From an uncultured Kouleothrix sp. (GTDB lineage: Bacteria > Chloroflexota > Chloroflexia > Chloroflexales > Roseiflexaceae): a stretch of DNA of 5,866 nt. Within the stretch, counting starts at the first letter, position 1. Every line of letters starts with the position of its first letter. Location of the stretch: NCBI GenBank assembly GCA_937858455.1, contig CALLYN010000623.1, positions 1 through 5,866 of the forward strand, written 5' to 3'. The notes under the pieces were generated by a model. That model was not told the DNA's origin and did no database searches. It saw only the letters and a program-made list of their open reading frames with translations. Shown piece after piece: positions 1 through 5,824 of the stretch. The position numbers and the translations under genes were made by a program.

Positions 1-1
1 C

Positions 2-871
2 CGCGAGCCGCTGCTGCTGGTGGCGCCCGATCGGCCTGGCGCCTGCCTGGCGCTGCCGCTGCACGACGGCGCCGTGCTGGTCGGGCGCGTCGAGCTGTAC
101 TGCGAGCAGGCTACGCCGCTGCCCGCCGACGAGCTTGCCCTGCTCGCGACGATCGGCAGCGAGCTGGCCGAGGCGATCGTCAGCGCGCGCCGCCGATCGC
201 GCGAGGAGCGCGCGATCTACCAGCTCGAGCGCGCGATCGCCGAGGAGCGCGCCCGCATCGCCCGCGATATCCACGACGGCCTGGCCCAGGCGCTGGCCTT
301 CCAGCGCATGCGCGCCGACCTGTGGCTCGATTGGATCGCGAGCGACCCCGAGCGGCTGCGCGCCGAGCTGAAGCAGCTCAAGCAGTCGCTGCGCGAGCAG
401 ATTGCCGAGCTGCGGCGGGCGATCTTCGCGCTGCGGCCGGTGCAGTTCGACGACCTGGGCTTCGCCGGCGGGCTGAACCGCTACATCATGGAGTTCGCCG
501 GGCAGCAGGGCTGGCAGGCGCGCGCCGACCTGAGCGGCCTGCCTACGGCGCTGCCGCCCGAGCTCGAGGCCACCTGCTTCAGGATCGTGCAGGAGGGCCT
601 GAATAACATCGCCAAGCACGCGCGCGCCAGCCAGGCCGAGGTGCTGATCGACCAGATCGACGGCGGCCTGCGCATCCGCGTTTGCGATAACGGGCGCGGC
701 TTTGAGCCAGGCCAGGCCGCCGATGGCCCGGCCGACCGTGTGGGGCTGCGCCAGATGCGCGAGCGGCTGGCCGCGCTGCACGGCCAGCTGACGGTGCTCT
801 CACGGCCTGGCGCCGGCGCCGAGCTGCGTGTCTGGATGCCCTGGCGCCCCGCGCCGCCTACCAAGGAATAG
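2..871 (+). CDS. Sensor histidine kinase, NarL/DegS-type (HisKA_3 + HATPase_c), 5' end cut by window edge
   Basis: This is the C-terminal part of a two-component histidine kinase that autophosphorylates and passes phosphate to the response regulator just downstream. The frame is open to the window edge, so the true start lies outside; the GTG at 20 is only the first internal start codon. Numbering from that GTG, residues about 1-58 resemble the end of a GAF sensor domain (LALPLHDGAVLVGRVELY, then a helix ending in SARRR). A linker helix leads to the HisKA_3 dimerisation region, with the phospho-accepting His85 in ERARIARDIHDGLAQ. The helix pair ends near FALRPVQFDDLGF (about 135-150). The HATPase_c domain shows the N box (EGLNNIAKHA, Asn195/Asn196), the G1 box (DNGRGFE, 223-229) and the G2 region (VGLRQMRERLAALHG, from 241). 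No membrane segment is visible in the part present, so a soluble or GAF-sensing kinase is possible, but the missing N-terminus decides this. The ligand is unknown. Confidence 0.93.
   Translation, partial: REPLLLVAPDRPGACLALPLHDGAVLVGRVELYCEQATPLPADELALLATIGSELAEAIVSARRRSREERAIYQLERAIAEERARIARDIHDGLAQALAFQRMRADLWLDWIASDPERLRAELKQLKQSLREQIAELRRAIFALRPVQFDDLGFAGGLNRYIMEFAGQQGWQARADLSGLPTALPPELEATCFRIVQEGLNNIAKHARASQAEVLIDQIDGGLRIRVCDNGRGFEPGQAADGPADRVGLRQMRERLAALHGQLTVLSRPGAGAELRVWMPWRPAPPTKE
863..867 (+). promoter_or_regulatory. Ribosome binding site of the response regulator gene
   Basis: AAGGA lies 8 bases before the ATG at 876, inside the last codons of the kinase. It supports this ATG over the in-frame upstream start at 828, which would overlap the kinase by 44 bases and add 16 residues unlike a receiver-domain N-terminus. 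Confidence 0.7.
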
Positions 872-875
872 CTAT

Positions 876-1541
876 ATGAGCAAACCACGCCTGCTGATCG
901 CCGACGACCACCGCATGTTTCGCCAGGGTCTGCGCGAGCTGATCGAGCGCAAGACCGATTTCGTGGTGGTGGGCGAGGCCAGCACTGGCCACGAGGCGCT
1001 GTCGCAGGCCGAAGCGCTACGCCCCGATATTGTGCTGCTCGATATCCAGATGCCCGATCTGGATGGCGTCGCGGTGGCGCGCCAGCTCGCCCTGTCGCAC
1101 CCCGAGATCAAGCTGGTGATGCTGACGATGTACCGGCACGACCAGCACGTGATCGAGGCGATCAAGGCCGGCGTGCGCGCCTACCTGCTGAAAGACGCCG
1201 ACGCCGAGGAGCTGCTCGACGTGCTTGGGCGCGTGTACCGCGGCGAGTCCGCGCTCGACCCGTCGATCACCGCGCGCGTGTTTCAGGAGATCCGCCGCCT
1301 GAGCGGCCCGCCCGACGCCGGCGAGGCGCTGACGCCGCGCGAGCGCGAGATCGTCACTCTGCTGGCCGAGGGCCACGACAACCGCACGATCGCGGCGCGC
1401 CTGCACCTTTCCGAAAAAACCGTCGGCAATCGCCTCAGCGAGATCTTCCAGAAGCTCGGCGTGGCTAACCGCACTCAGGCCGCGATGGTGGCAATCCAGC
1501 GCGGCCTGGTGGCCACGCCCGGCGGCGAGCGCCTGCCATGA
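876..1541 (+). CDS. Response regulator, NarL/FixJ family (receiver + LuxR-type HTH)
   Basis: A 221-residue DNA-binding response regulator, partner of the kinase immediately upstream (4-base gap). The receiver domain covers residues about 4-120. The acidic pocket is Asp10/Asp11, the phospho-acceptor is Asp56 (VLLDIQMPDLDG), and the conserved Thr84 and Lys106 complete the switch, so the domain looks fully functional. A linker of about 30 residues leads to a LuxR/GerE helix-turn-helix at about 152-206 (LTPREREIVTLLAEG, then SEKTVGNRLSEIFQKLGV). Length and layout are standard for the family. In the recognition helix, Gly184 and Arg186 stand where many relatives have Lys and His (TVKNHLS). This may simply be a lineage habit. 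Its target genes cannot be read from the window. The cotranscribed acetyltransferase gene is an obvious candidate but no operator is visible. The start at 876 is chosen from its Shine-Dalgarno and from the MSKPRLLIADDH N-terminus. Confidence 0.96.
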   Translation: MSKPRLLIADDHRMFRQGLRELIERKTDFVVVGEASTGHEALSQAEALRPDIVLLDIQMPDLDGVAVARQLALSHPEIKLVMLTMYRHDQHVIEAIKAGVRAYLLKDADAEELLDVLGRVYRGESALDPSITARVFQEIRRLSGPPDAGEALTPREREIVTLLAEGHDNRTIAARLHLSEKTVGNRLSEIFQKLGVANRTQAAMVAIQRGLVATPGGERLP

Positions 1542-2488
1542 GCGAGTATTCTGCGCCTCTGGGCGATATCGCCGTGCGCGCGCCCCAGCGCGCCGACCTG
1601 AGCGCCGTTGTCGATCTGATCAACGCCGCGTCGCTGGCCGAGGGCGGCGCGCCCGATATGACGCCCGCGCTGGTGCTGGCCGACTGGGAGGGGCCGAACT
1701 TCGACCTGGCGGCCGACGCATGGCTGGCGCTCGATGCGCGCGGCAGCGTGCTGGGCTACGAGACGCTGTTTTACACGCCAGGCGCGGCGTACGCCGAGAT
1801 CGACGGCTATGTGCACCCGGCGCACAAGGGCCGCGGCATTGGCACGCGGCTGCTGCGCCTGGCCGAGGCCCGCGCCCGCGCGCTAGCCGGCGCTGCGCCG
1901 CCGGCGCTGCACGCCAATATCGAGGCGACAAACCAGGCCGCGCAGGCGCTGTTCGCGGCCGAAGGCTACCGGCCGGTGCGCCACTTCTGGCGTATGGAGA
2001 TCCTGTTCGAGCAGCCGCCCGCCGCGCCTGCTTGGCCGGCCGGCATGGCCGTGCGCGCGTTTGTGCCCGGCCGCGACGAGCGCGTGACCCACGCGGCAAT
2101 ACAGGAGGCATTTCAGGATCATTGGGGCTTCCAGCCAACGCCTTTCGACGAGTGGCGGCAGGCGCAGATCGGCCGCGCCGATTTCGACCCGGCGCTGTGG
2201 TTTCTGGCATTCGATCGCGAGGAGCTTGCCGGCGTGGTGCTGGGTTTCGCGCGTACCGACGAGCTGGGCTGGGTGCGCAACCTGGGCGTGCGGCGGCCAT
2301 GGCGCGGTCGCGGCGTTGGTATGGCGCTGCTGCGGCAGGCGTTTGGCGCGTTCTACGCGCGTGGCATTCGTATGGCTGGCCTCGGCGTCGACGCGCAGAA
2401 CCTGAGCGGGGCCACACGCCTGTACGAGCGCGCCGGCATGCGCGTGGCCGAGCGCTACGATACGCTTGAAAAAGTCCCGAGTGCATGA
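1538..2488 (+). CDS. Tandem-GNAT N-acetyltransferase (two GNAT domains, mycothiol-synthase-like layout)
   Basis: A 316-residue cytoplasmic protein with two GNAT folds in one chain, predicted to transfer an acyl group from acyl-CoA to an unknown amine. Domain 1 (about 11-155) has the CoA-binding motif A VHPAHKGRGIGTRLL (92-106; pyrophosphate loop K97-G102) and a motif B stretch starting at Asn127 (NIEATNQAAQALFAAEGY). Domain 2 (about 168-312) has VRRPWRGRGVGMALL (251 onward) and a complete C-terminal signature, N288 to the LYERAGM around Tyr296. Both loops are intact, so neither domain is obviously degenerate. The two-domain layout and the DHWGFQPTPFDEW stretch recall mycothiol synthase (MshD)-like proteins, but I do not assign mshD: mycothiol is an actinobacterial thiol and no partner gene is present. 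The ATG overlaps the regulator's stop codon (ATGA), so translation is probably coupled to the two-component pair. The substrate is unknown. Confidence 0.9.
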   Translation: MSEYSAPLGDIAVRAPQRADLSAVVDLINAASLAEGGAPDMTPALVLADWEGPNFDLAADAWLALDARGSVLGYETLFYTPGAAYAEIDGYVHPAHKGRGIGTRLLRLAEARARALAGAAPPALHANIEATNQAAQALFAAEGYRPVRHFWRMEILFEQPPAAPAWPAGMAVRAFVPGRDERVTHAAIQEAFQDHWGFQPTPFDEWRQAQIGRADFDPALWFLAFDREELAGVVLGFARTDELGWVRNLGVRRPWRGRGVGMALLRQAFGAFYARGIRMAGLGVDAQNLSGATRLYERAGMRVAERYDTLEKVPSA

Positions 2489-2508
2489 GCGCCGCTCTGC
2501 GCCGCGAG

Positions 2509-2571
2509 GCATAAGCATCTGGCGTTGCCGCTGGCACGGCCTTCCCGTAGGGCGCGCATCGTGCGCGCCTT
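2509..2571. repeat. Hairpin repeat, copy 1
   Basis: First of three related units between the convergent GNAT and pth genes. It starts GCATAAGCATCTG, continues through TTGCCGCTGGCA, and ends in a perfect inverted repeat, GGCGCGCA (2551-2558), loop TCG, TGCGCGCC (2562-2569). It shares a 29-base exact tract (2542-2570) with copy 2 at 2650-2678, and a 14-base exact tract (2531-2544) with copy 3 at 2720-2733. The stem reads almost the same on both strands and has no T-run after it, so it is not a classical intrinsic terminator. Confidence 0.85.
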
Positions 2572-2613
2572 CTCCCTCTCGTGGCAAACCGACACGCCAC
2601 TCCGCATCACAGG

Positions 2614-2681
2614 GCATGTGCGTCTGTCATTGCCGCTGGCATAGAGGCTTTCCCGTAGGGCGCGCATCGTGCGCGCCTCAT
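2614..2681. repeat. Hairpin repeat, copy 2
   Basis: Second unit, aligned to copy 1 over its whole length (GCATGTGCGTCTG, TTGCCGCTGGCA, then the hairpin) with a 3-base insertion between the two halves. The stem is GGCGCGCA (2659-2666), loop TCG, TGCGCGCC (2670-2677). It shares 24 exact bases with copy 3 (2658-2681 against 2743-2766). Differences fall in the 5' half while stem and loop are unchanged. Confidence 0.85.
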
Positions 2682-2719
2682 TGTCGTATGGGTGGCGCAT
2701 GCCTCGTCGCAACGCTCGA

Positions 2720-2766
2720 CTGGCACGGCCTTCGTGCCCGTCGGGCGCGCATCGTGCGCGCCTCAT
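2720..2766. repeat. Hairpin repeat, copy 3 (shorter or diverged 5' part)
   Basis: Third unit. It keeps CTGGCACGGCCTTC (2720-2733) from copy 1 and the stem-loop GGCGCGCA (2744-2751), TCG, TGCGCGCC (2755-2762) from both. The segment joining them reads GTGCCCGTC instead of CCGTA, and the GCAT...TTGCCG leader is not recognisable. Hairpin-to-hairpin spacing is 108 and then 85 bases, so this is a loose cluster and not a regular tandem or CRISPR-like array. Confidence 0.8.
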
Positions 2767-2773
2767 CGCTCCC

Positions 2774-2822
2774 CGCTCCAACGCTCTGCGCTCAAACGCT
2801 TCCCGCTCTGCGCTCCAACGCT
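2774..2822. repeat. Short degenerate CGCTC-rich direct repeat at the 3' edge of pth
   Basis: CGCTCCAACGCT occurs at 2774-2785 and 2811-2822, and GCTCTGCGCTC at 2783-2793 and 2805-2815, with CAAACGCT between them. The second CGCTCCAACGCT reaches the first base of the pth stop codon on the minus strand. The stretch looks like partial duplication of an 11-12 base word. I see no coding function or clear secondary structure. Confidence 0.6.
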
Positions 2823-3421
2823 CACTCGGGTGGGGTCGGCGGCTTGGCCTTCTTGGGCGGAGCGTTGTAGGCGTTCATGGCAGTGGTGAAACCGTCGCGC
2901 AGAACCATCTCCACGGCGTCGGCGACGCGCGCGTGAACCTCGGGCAAGGCCGCCTCTTCGTCGCGCGTGAAGCGGCCCAGCACGTAGCCCGCCGCGTCGC
3001 GGCCCGGCGGCCCCTGGCCAATGCCCACGCGAATGCGCGGGAATGCCTGGCTGCCCAGCTGGCCCACCAGCGACTTCATGCCATTGTGCGTGCCGGCGCT
3101 GCCGCGCTCGCGCAGCCGCAGCGCCCCGAACGGCAGGTCGAGGTCGTCGTAGATCACCAGCAGCTGCTGGTCGGCCGCCACCTTGAACCACTGGCACAGG
3201 CCCACCGCCGCCTGGCCGGCCAGGTTCATATAGGTGAACGGCTTGGCCAGCGCCACGCGCTGCCCGGCGATCGTGCCGAGCGCCACGCGCGATTTGGCGA
3301 TCTTCTCGCTGAAATCGAGCCCGTGGCGGCGCGCTAGCACATTCACACACTGAAACCCGAGGTTGTGGCGGGTTTTGGTATACTCTTCGCCTGGGTTGCC
3401 CAGGCCCAGCACAATCCACAC
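2822..3421 (-). CDS. pth: Peptidyl-tRNA hydrolase (Pth, bacterial type)
   Basis: A cytoplasmic esterase that cleaves the peptide from peptidyl-tRNA released by stalled or aborted ribosomes, recycling tRNA. From the GTG at 3421 the protein has 199 residues, normal for the family. It opens MWIVLGLGNPGEEYTKTRHNLGF, which carries Asn9 and the catalytic His19. The YMNLAG motif (Asn66), the YDDLDLPFG motif with Asp92, and GSAGTHNGMKS (Asn113) complete the active site. GQGPPGRDAAGYVLGRFT matches the usual late motif. The tail (NAPPKKAKPPTPPE) is proline- and lysine-rich and probably disordered. I chose the GTG because GAGGGG sits 6 bases upstream and because the family starts one or two residues before this motif. 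The in-frame ATG at 3454 has no Shine-Dalgarno and overlaps the putative -10 box. The gene is convergent with the GNAT gene and divergent from the GH13 gene. Confidence 0.95.
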   Translation of the reverse strand: MWIVLGLGNPGEEYTKTRHNLGFQCVNVLARRHGLDFSEKIAKSRVALGTIAGQRVALAKPFTYMNLAGQAAVGLCQWFKVAADQQLLVIYDDLDLPFGALRLRERGSAGTHNGMKSLVGQLGSQAFPRIRVGIGQGPPGRDAAGYVLGRFTRDEEAALPEVHARVADAVEMVLRDGFTTAMNAYNAPPKKAKPPTPPE

Positions 3422-3427
3422 AGTCGG

Positions 3428-3433
3428 CCCCTC
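3428..3433 (-). promoter_or_regulatory. Ribosome binding site of pth, deciding the GTG start
   Basis: On the minus strand GAGGGG lies 6 bases before the GTG at 3421. No comparable site precedes the in-frame ATG at 3454. Confidence 0.6.
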
Positions 3434-3452
3434 GCTGCGCGAAACCGCGCGC

Positions 3453-3481
3453 ATTGTACACACAACCGCGCGCGCCGGCAA
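3453..3481 (-). promoter_or_regulatory. Candidate promoter of pth
   Basis: On the minus strand TTGCCG (3481-3476) and TACAAT (3458-3453) resemble -35 and -10 boxes of a housekeeping sigma factor. Their 15-base spacer is shorter than the usual 17. Transcription would start near 3446, about 25 bases before the GTG at 3421 and just ahead of its Shine-Dalgarno. Sequence resemblance only. Confidence 0.4.
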
Positions 3482-3493
3482 GCCCCGTGGCTA

Positions 3494-3502
3494 TGGTATA
3501 AT
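3494..3502 (+). promoter_or_regulatory. Extended -10 promoter toward the GH13 gene
   Basis: TGGTATAAT is a perfect extended -10 element (TGn plus TATAAT), striking in such GC-rich DNA. No good -35 box is seen 16-18 bases upstream, which extended -10 promoters tolerate. Transcription would start near 3509 and leave a leader of about 97 bases before the ATG at 3606. A weaker TGATACGAT at 3575-3583 could serve as a second, closer promoter. Confidence 0.55.
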
Positions 3503-3511
3503 CGGCCCGTT

Positions 3512-3570
3512 GCAGGTGTGGCCCGCGCGGCCGCATCGAGCGCGGGGCCAGCCGCGCCAGCAGCACCTGC
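3512..3570 (+). promoter_or_regulatory. Foldable leader of the GH13 transcript
   Basis: GCAGGTG (3512-3518) is complementary to CACCTGC (3564-3570). Directly inside, TGGCCCGCG (3519-3527) pairs with the strand at 3541-3550 except for one bulged base. This would give a long GC-rich hairpin with a bulge at 3551-3563 and a 13-base apical loop. It begins within a few bases of the transcription start predicted from the extended -10 box. No known riboswitch or T-box is recognised. It could affect mRNA stability or be a protein-binding operator, and chance pairing in GC-rich sequence is not excluded. Confidence 0.4.
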
Positions 3571-3605
3571 CCTGTGATACGATTTGTAGCCGATTTCACG
3601 CTGCC

Positions 3606-5045
3606 ATGCCCGATCTGCCTGCGCCATTCACAACCCCGGAGTGGGTGCGCCACGCCGTGTTCTACCAGATCTTTCCCGATCGCTTCGCAAACGGCGATGC
3701 GTCGAACGATCCTGAAAATGCCCAGCCGTGGGGCAGCCTGCCGAGCTTCGACAATTTCACGGGCGGCGATCTGCAAGGCATCATCGACCACCTGGGCTAC
3801 CTGGCCGACCTGGGCATCACCGCGCTGTACTTGAACCCGATCTTCCAGGCCTCTTCAAACCACAAGTACAACACCTTCGACTATATGCGGATCGACCCGC
3901 ACTTCGGCGACCTCGCGACGTTCCACCGGCTGATCGCCGAGGCGCACGCGCGCGGCATTCGCGTGGTGCTCGACGGTGTGTTTAACCACTGCGGGCGCGG
4001 CTTCTTCGCCTTCAACGACCTGCTTGAAAATGGTGGCCACTCGCCGTACCGCAACTGGTTCTACATCGACCAATTTCCGATCCACCCCTACGACGGCGAC
4101 AAGCCCGCGAACTATGCGACGTGGTGGGATTTCCGCTCGCTGCCGAAGTTCAACGTGGCGCACCCGCCAGTGCGGCGCTACCTGCTTGGGGTCGCGCGCT
4201 ACTGGATCGAGCAGGGCGCCGATGGCTGGCGGCTCGACGTGCCGAATGAGATCGCCGACCACGATTTCTGGCGCGAGTTTCGCGGGGTGGTGAAGGCCGC
4301 CAACCCCGAGGCGTATATCGTCGGCGAGATCTGGAACGACGCTACGCCATGGCTCGACGGCACGCAGTTCGATGCGGTGATGAACTATTTGTTCCGCGAC
4401 CTGTGCCGCGACTTTTTCGCGCGCGACAGCTTTCGCGCCGACGCGTTTGGCGCCGGGATCGACCATTTGCTCGGGCTATACCCGCGCCCCGCCACCGAGG
4501 TGCAGCTGAACCTGCTCGGCAGCCACGATACCGTGCGCTTTCGCACCGAGGCCAGCGGTGACCGCTCGCGATCGTACCTGGCAGTGCTGTTCCAGATGAC
4601 CTTCCCCGGCGCGCCGTGCGTGTACTACGGCGATGAAGTGGGCATGGAAGGCGGCCCCGACCCGCTGTGCCGCGGCTGCTTCCCCTGGGACAAGGCCGAG
4701 TGGGACGCCGAGCTCTACGAGTGGACGCGGCGCTGCATCCAGCTGCGCCACGAGCACCCGGCGCTGCGCACCGGCGAGTATCGCTCGCTGCTGGCGCGCT
4801 CGACGGTGAACGTATACGCCTACGCTCGCTGGGACGCCAGCGAGCAGTTTGTGATCGCGCTGAACAACCGCGATGTAACCCGCACGCTCGATCTGCCGCT
4901 GGCGGGCACGCCGCTGCCCGACGGCGGCGAGATGGCCGATCTGCTGAGCGGCGAGAGCTACCCCATCCGCGCTGGCCGCGTCGAGCATGTGCGTGTGCCC
5001 CGCCGTGGCGCGGTGGTGCTGCACCGGCTGAGCGCGCCGCATTGA
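3606..5045 (+). CDS. GH13 alpha-amylase-family glycoside hydrolase, neopullulanase/cyclomaltodextrinase-like, without N-terminal CBM34
   Basis: A 479-residue enzyme predicted to hydrolyse alpha-1,4 (possibly alpha-1,6) bonds in maltodextrins, cyclodextrins or pullulan. The (beta/alpha)8 barrel starts at once with HAVFYQIFPDRFANGD. All conserved regions are present: I, DGVFNH (123-128); V, LPKFN (179-183), close to the MPKLN of the GH13_20 group; II, GWRLDVPNE with nucleophile Asp211; III, VGEIWND with acid/base Glu241; IV, GSHD with Asp308. A C-terminal beta domain (about 395-479) follows. Neopullulanases usually carry a CBM34 domain of about 120 residues in front and reach 580-590 residues; that part is absent here. 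There is no signal peptide, so it probably acts in the cytoplasm on imported or storage oligosaccharides. The ATG has no clear Shine-Dalgarno; an in-frame GTG at 3516 would add an Arg-rich stretch encoded by the leader hairpin and is less likely. The exact specificity within GH13 is not decided. Confidence 0.93.
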   Translation: MPDLPAPFTTPEWVRHAVFYQIFPDRFANGDASNDPENAQPWGSLPSFDNFTGGDLQGIIDHLGYLADLGITALYLNPIFQASSNHKYNTFDYMRIDPHFGDLATFHRLIAEAHARGIRVVLDGVFNHCGRGFFAFNDLLENGGHSPYRNWFYIDQFPIHPYDGDKPANYATWWDFRSLPKFNVAHPPVRRYLLGVARYWIEQGADGWRLDVPNEIADHDFWREFRGVVKAANPEAYIVGEIWNDATPWLDGTQFDAVMNYLFRDLCRDFFARDSFRADAFGAGIDHLLGLYPRPATEVQLNLLGSHDTVRFRTEASGDRSRSYLAVLFQMTFPGAPCVYYGDEVGMEGGPDPLCRGCFPWDKAEWDAELYEWTRRCIQLRHEHPALRTGEYRSLLARSTVNVYAYARWDASEQFVIALNNRDVTRTLDLPLAGTPLPDGGEMADLLSGESYPIRAGRVEHVRVPRRGAVVLHRLSAPH

Positions 5046-5058
5046 GATCGAGAAGCCC

Positions 5059-5805
5059 ATGTCATTACGCTTTCACGAGATCGCCGAGCAGAACCACCGC
5101 ATTCTGAACCCATTCACCGAGGATCAGCTGCTGCTGCTTGGCGAGATTTGCGGCATTCGCGCCGGGCAACGCCAGCTCGATCTGTGCTGCGGCAAGGGCG
5201 AGATGCTCTGTTGCTGGTCGGCATTGGCCGGTATCACCGGCGTTGGCGTTGACATAAGCCCGGTTTTTCTCGCGGCGGCGCGGCGGCGCGCAGCCGAGCT
5301 TCAGGTGAGCGAGCAGGTGTCGTTTGTCGAGGGCAATGCCAGCGTATACCCGATCGCGCCCGGCGCCTTCGATATCGTGAGCTGCATTGGCGCGACCTGG
5401 ATCGGCGGCGGGCTGGTTGGCACGCTGAACATGGCGCGCCCCGGCCTGCGCGGCCGCGACGCTCTGCTGCTGGTTGGCGAGCCCTACTGGATCGACCCGC
5501 CGCCCGACGAGGCGGTCGCCGCGATTGCGGGCGGCAACGCTGCGCTGTTCGCCTCGCTCGCCAGCACGCTCGAGCGTATTGAGTCGGCCGGGCTCGAGCT
5601 GGTGGAAATGGTGGCGGCGAATCACCACGGCTGGGATCGCTACACCGCGCGCCAGTGGCTCGCTGTCTCCGACTGGCTGCGCGCCAACCCCGGCAGCCCC
5701 GACGCGGCGCATGTGCGCGAGCTTCACGAACGCTACCGGCGCGAGTATATGGCCTACACCCGCCGCTACCTTGGCTGGGCGGTATTCGTGCTGCGCCAGC
5801 CGTAG
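5059..5805 (+). CDS. Class I SAM-dependent methyltransferase
   Basis: A 248-residue cytoplasmic protein of the Rossmann-fold methyltransferase class; the methyl acceptor is unknown. SAM-binding motif I is LDLCCGKGEML (40-50) and the acidic end of strand beta2 is VGVDIS with Asp65, expected to hold the ribose hydroxyls. Motif II/III is EGNA (91-94), and FDIVSCIGATWIGGG (104-118) is motif IV. The C-terminal half (LLLVGEPYW, later HHGWDRYTARQW and RYRREYMAYTRRYLGW) matches a recurring but uncharacterised bacterial group that starts RxHEIAExNHRILNPF. Four cysteines sit close together (43, 44, 51, 52). The gene begins 13 bases after the GH13 stop codon, so cotranscription is likely, though no functional tie to sugar breakdown is evident. 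The site ahead of the ATG (GAGAAG) is a weak ribosome binding site. It lacks features of rRNA or DNA methyltransferases. Confidence 0.9.
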   Translation: MSLRFHEIAEQNHRILNPFTEDQLLLLGEICGIRAGQRQLDLCCGKGEMLCCWSALAGITGVGVDISPVFLAAARRRAAELQVSEQVSFVEGNASVYPIAPGAFDIVSCIGATWIGGGLVGTLNMARPGLRGRDALLLVGEPYWIDPPPDEAVAAIAGGNAALFASLASTLERIESAGLELVEMVAANHHGWDRYTARQWLAVSDWLRANPGSPDAAHVRELHERYRREYMAYTRRYLGWAVFVLRQP

Positions 5806-5824
5806 CGCCCTCGCTGATCACGGA

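Noticed and set aside
1620..2617. Long minus-strand open frames opposite the GNAT gene (two frames, over 240 residues each)
   Set aside because: The GC-rich codons of the GNAT gene leave few stop codons on the other strand. The products are Arg/Ala/Pro-rich with no domain, while the plus-strand frame has two clear GNAT motifs.
2505..2706. Inverted pair CGAGGCAT (2505-2512) and ATGCCTCG (2699-2706) bracketing hairpin copies 1 and 2, possible ends of a small mobile element
   Set aside because: Only 8 bases, no flanking target duplication seen, and copy 3 lies outside the pair. Chance is likely in repeat-rich GC-rich DNA.
2509..2766. CRISPR array
   Set aside because: Three units with unequal spacing, diverged 5' parts and no uniform spacers; no cas gene is nearby.
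2466..2870. Open frames through the 2489-2821 gap that repeat the peptide VGRASCAP
   Set aside because: The peptide repeats because the DNA hairpin repeat is translated each time in the same frame. The frames overlap the ends of the GNAT and pth genes, have no ribosome binding site and resemble no protein family.
3363..3605. N-terminal extension of the GH13 protein by up to 81 residues
   Set aside because: The frame stays open but runs through the pth 5' end and both promoters. The added sequence is not like CBM34 or a signal peptide, so the ATG at 3606 is kept.
2763..3791. 342-residue minus-strand frame covering pth in another frame
   Set aside because: It overlaps the whole of pth and the divergent promoters and shows Arg/Gly/Ala-rich low-complexity sequence. 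The pth frame carries all catalytic motifs.
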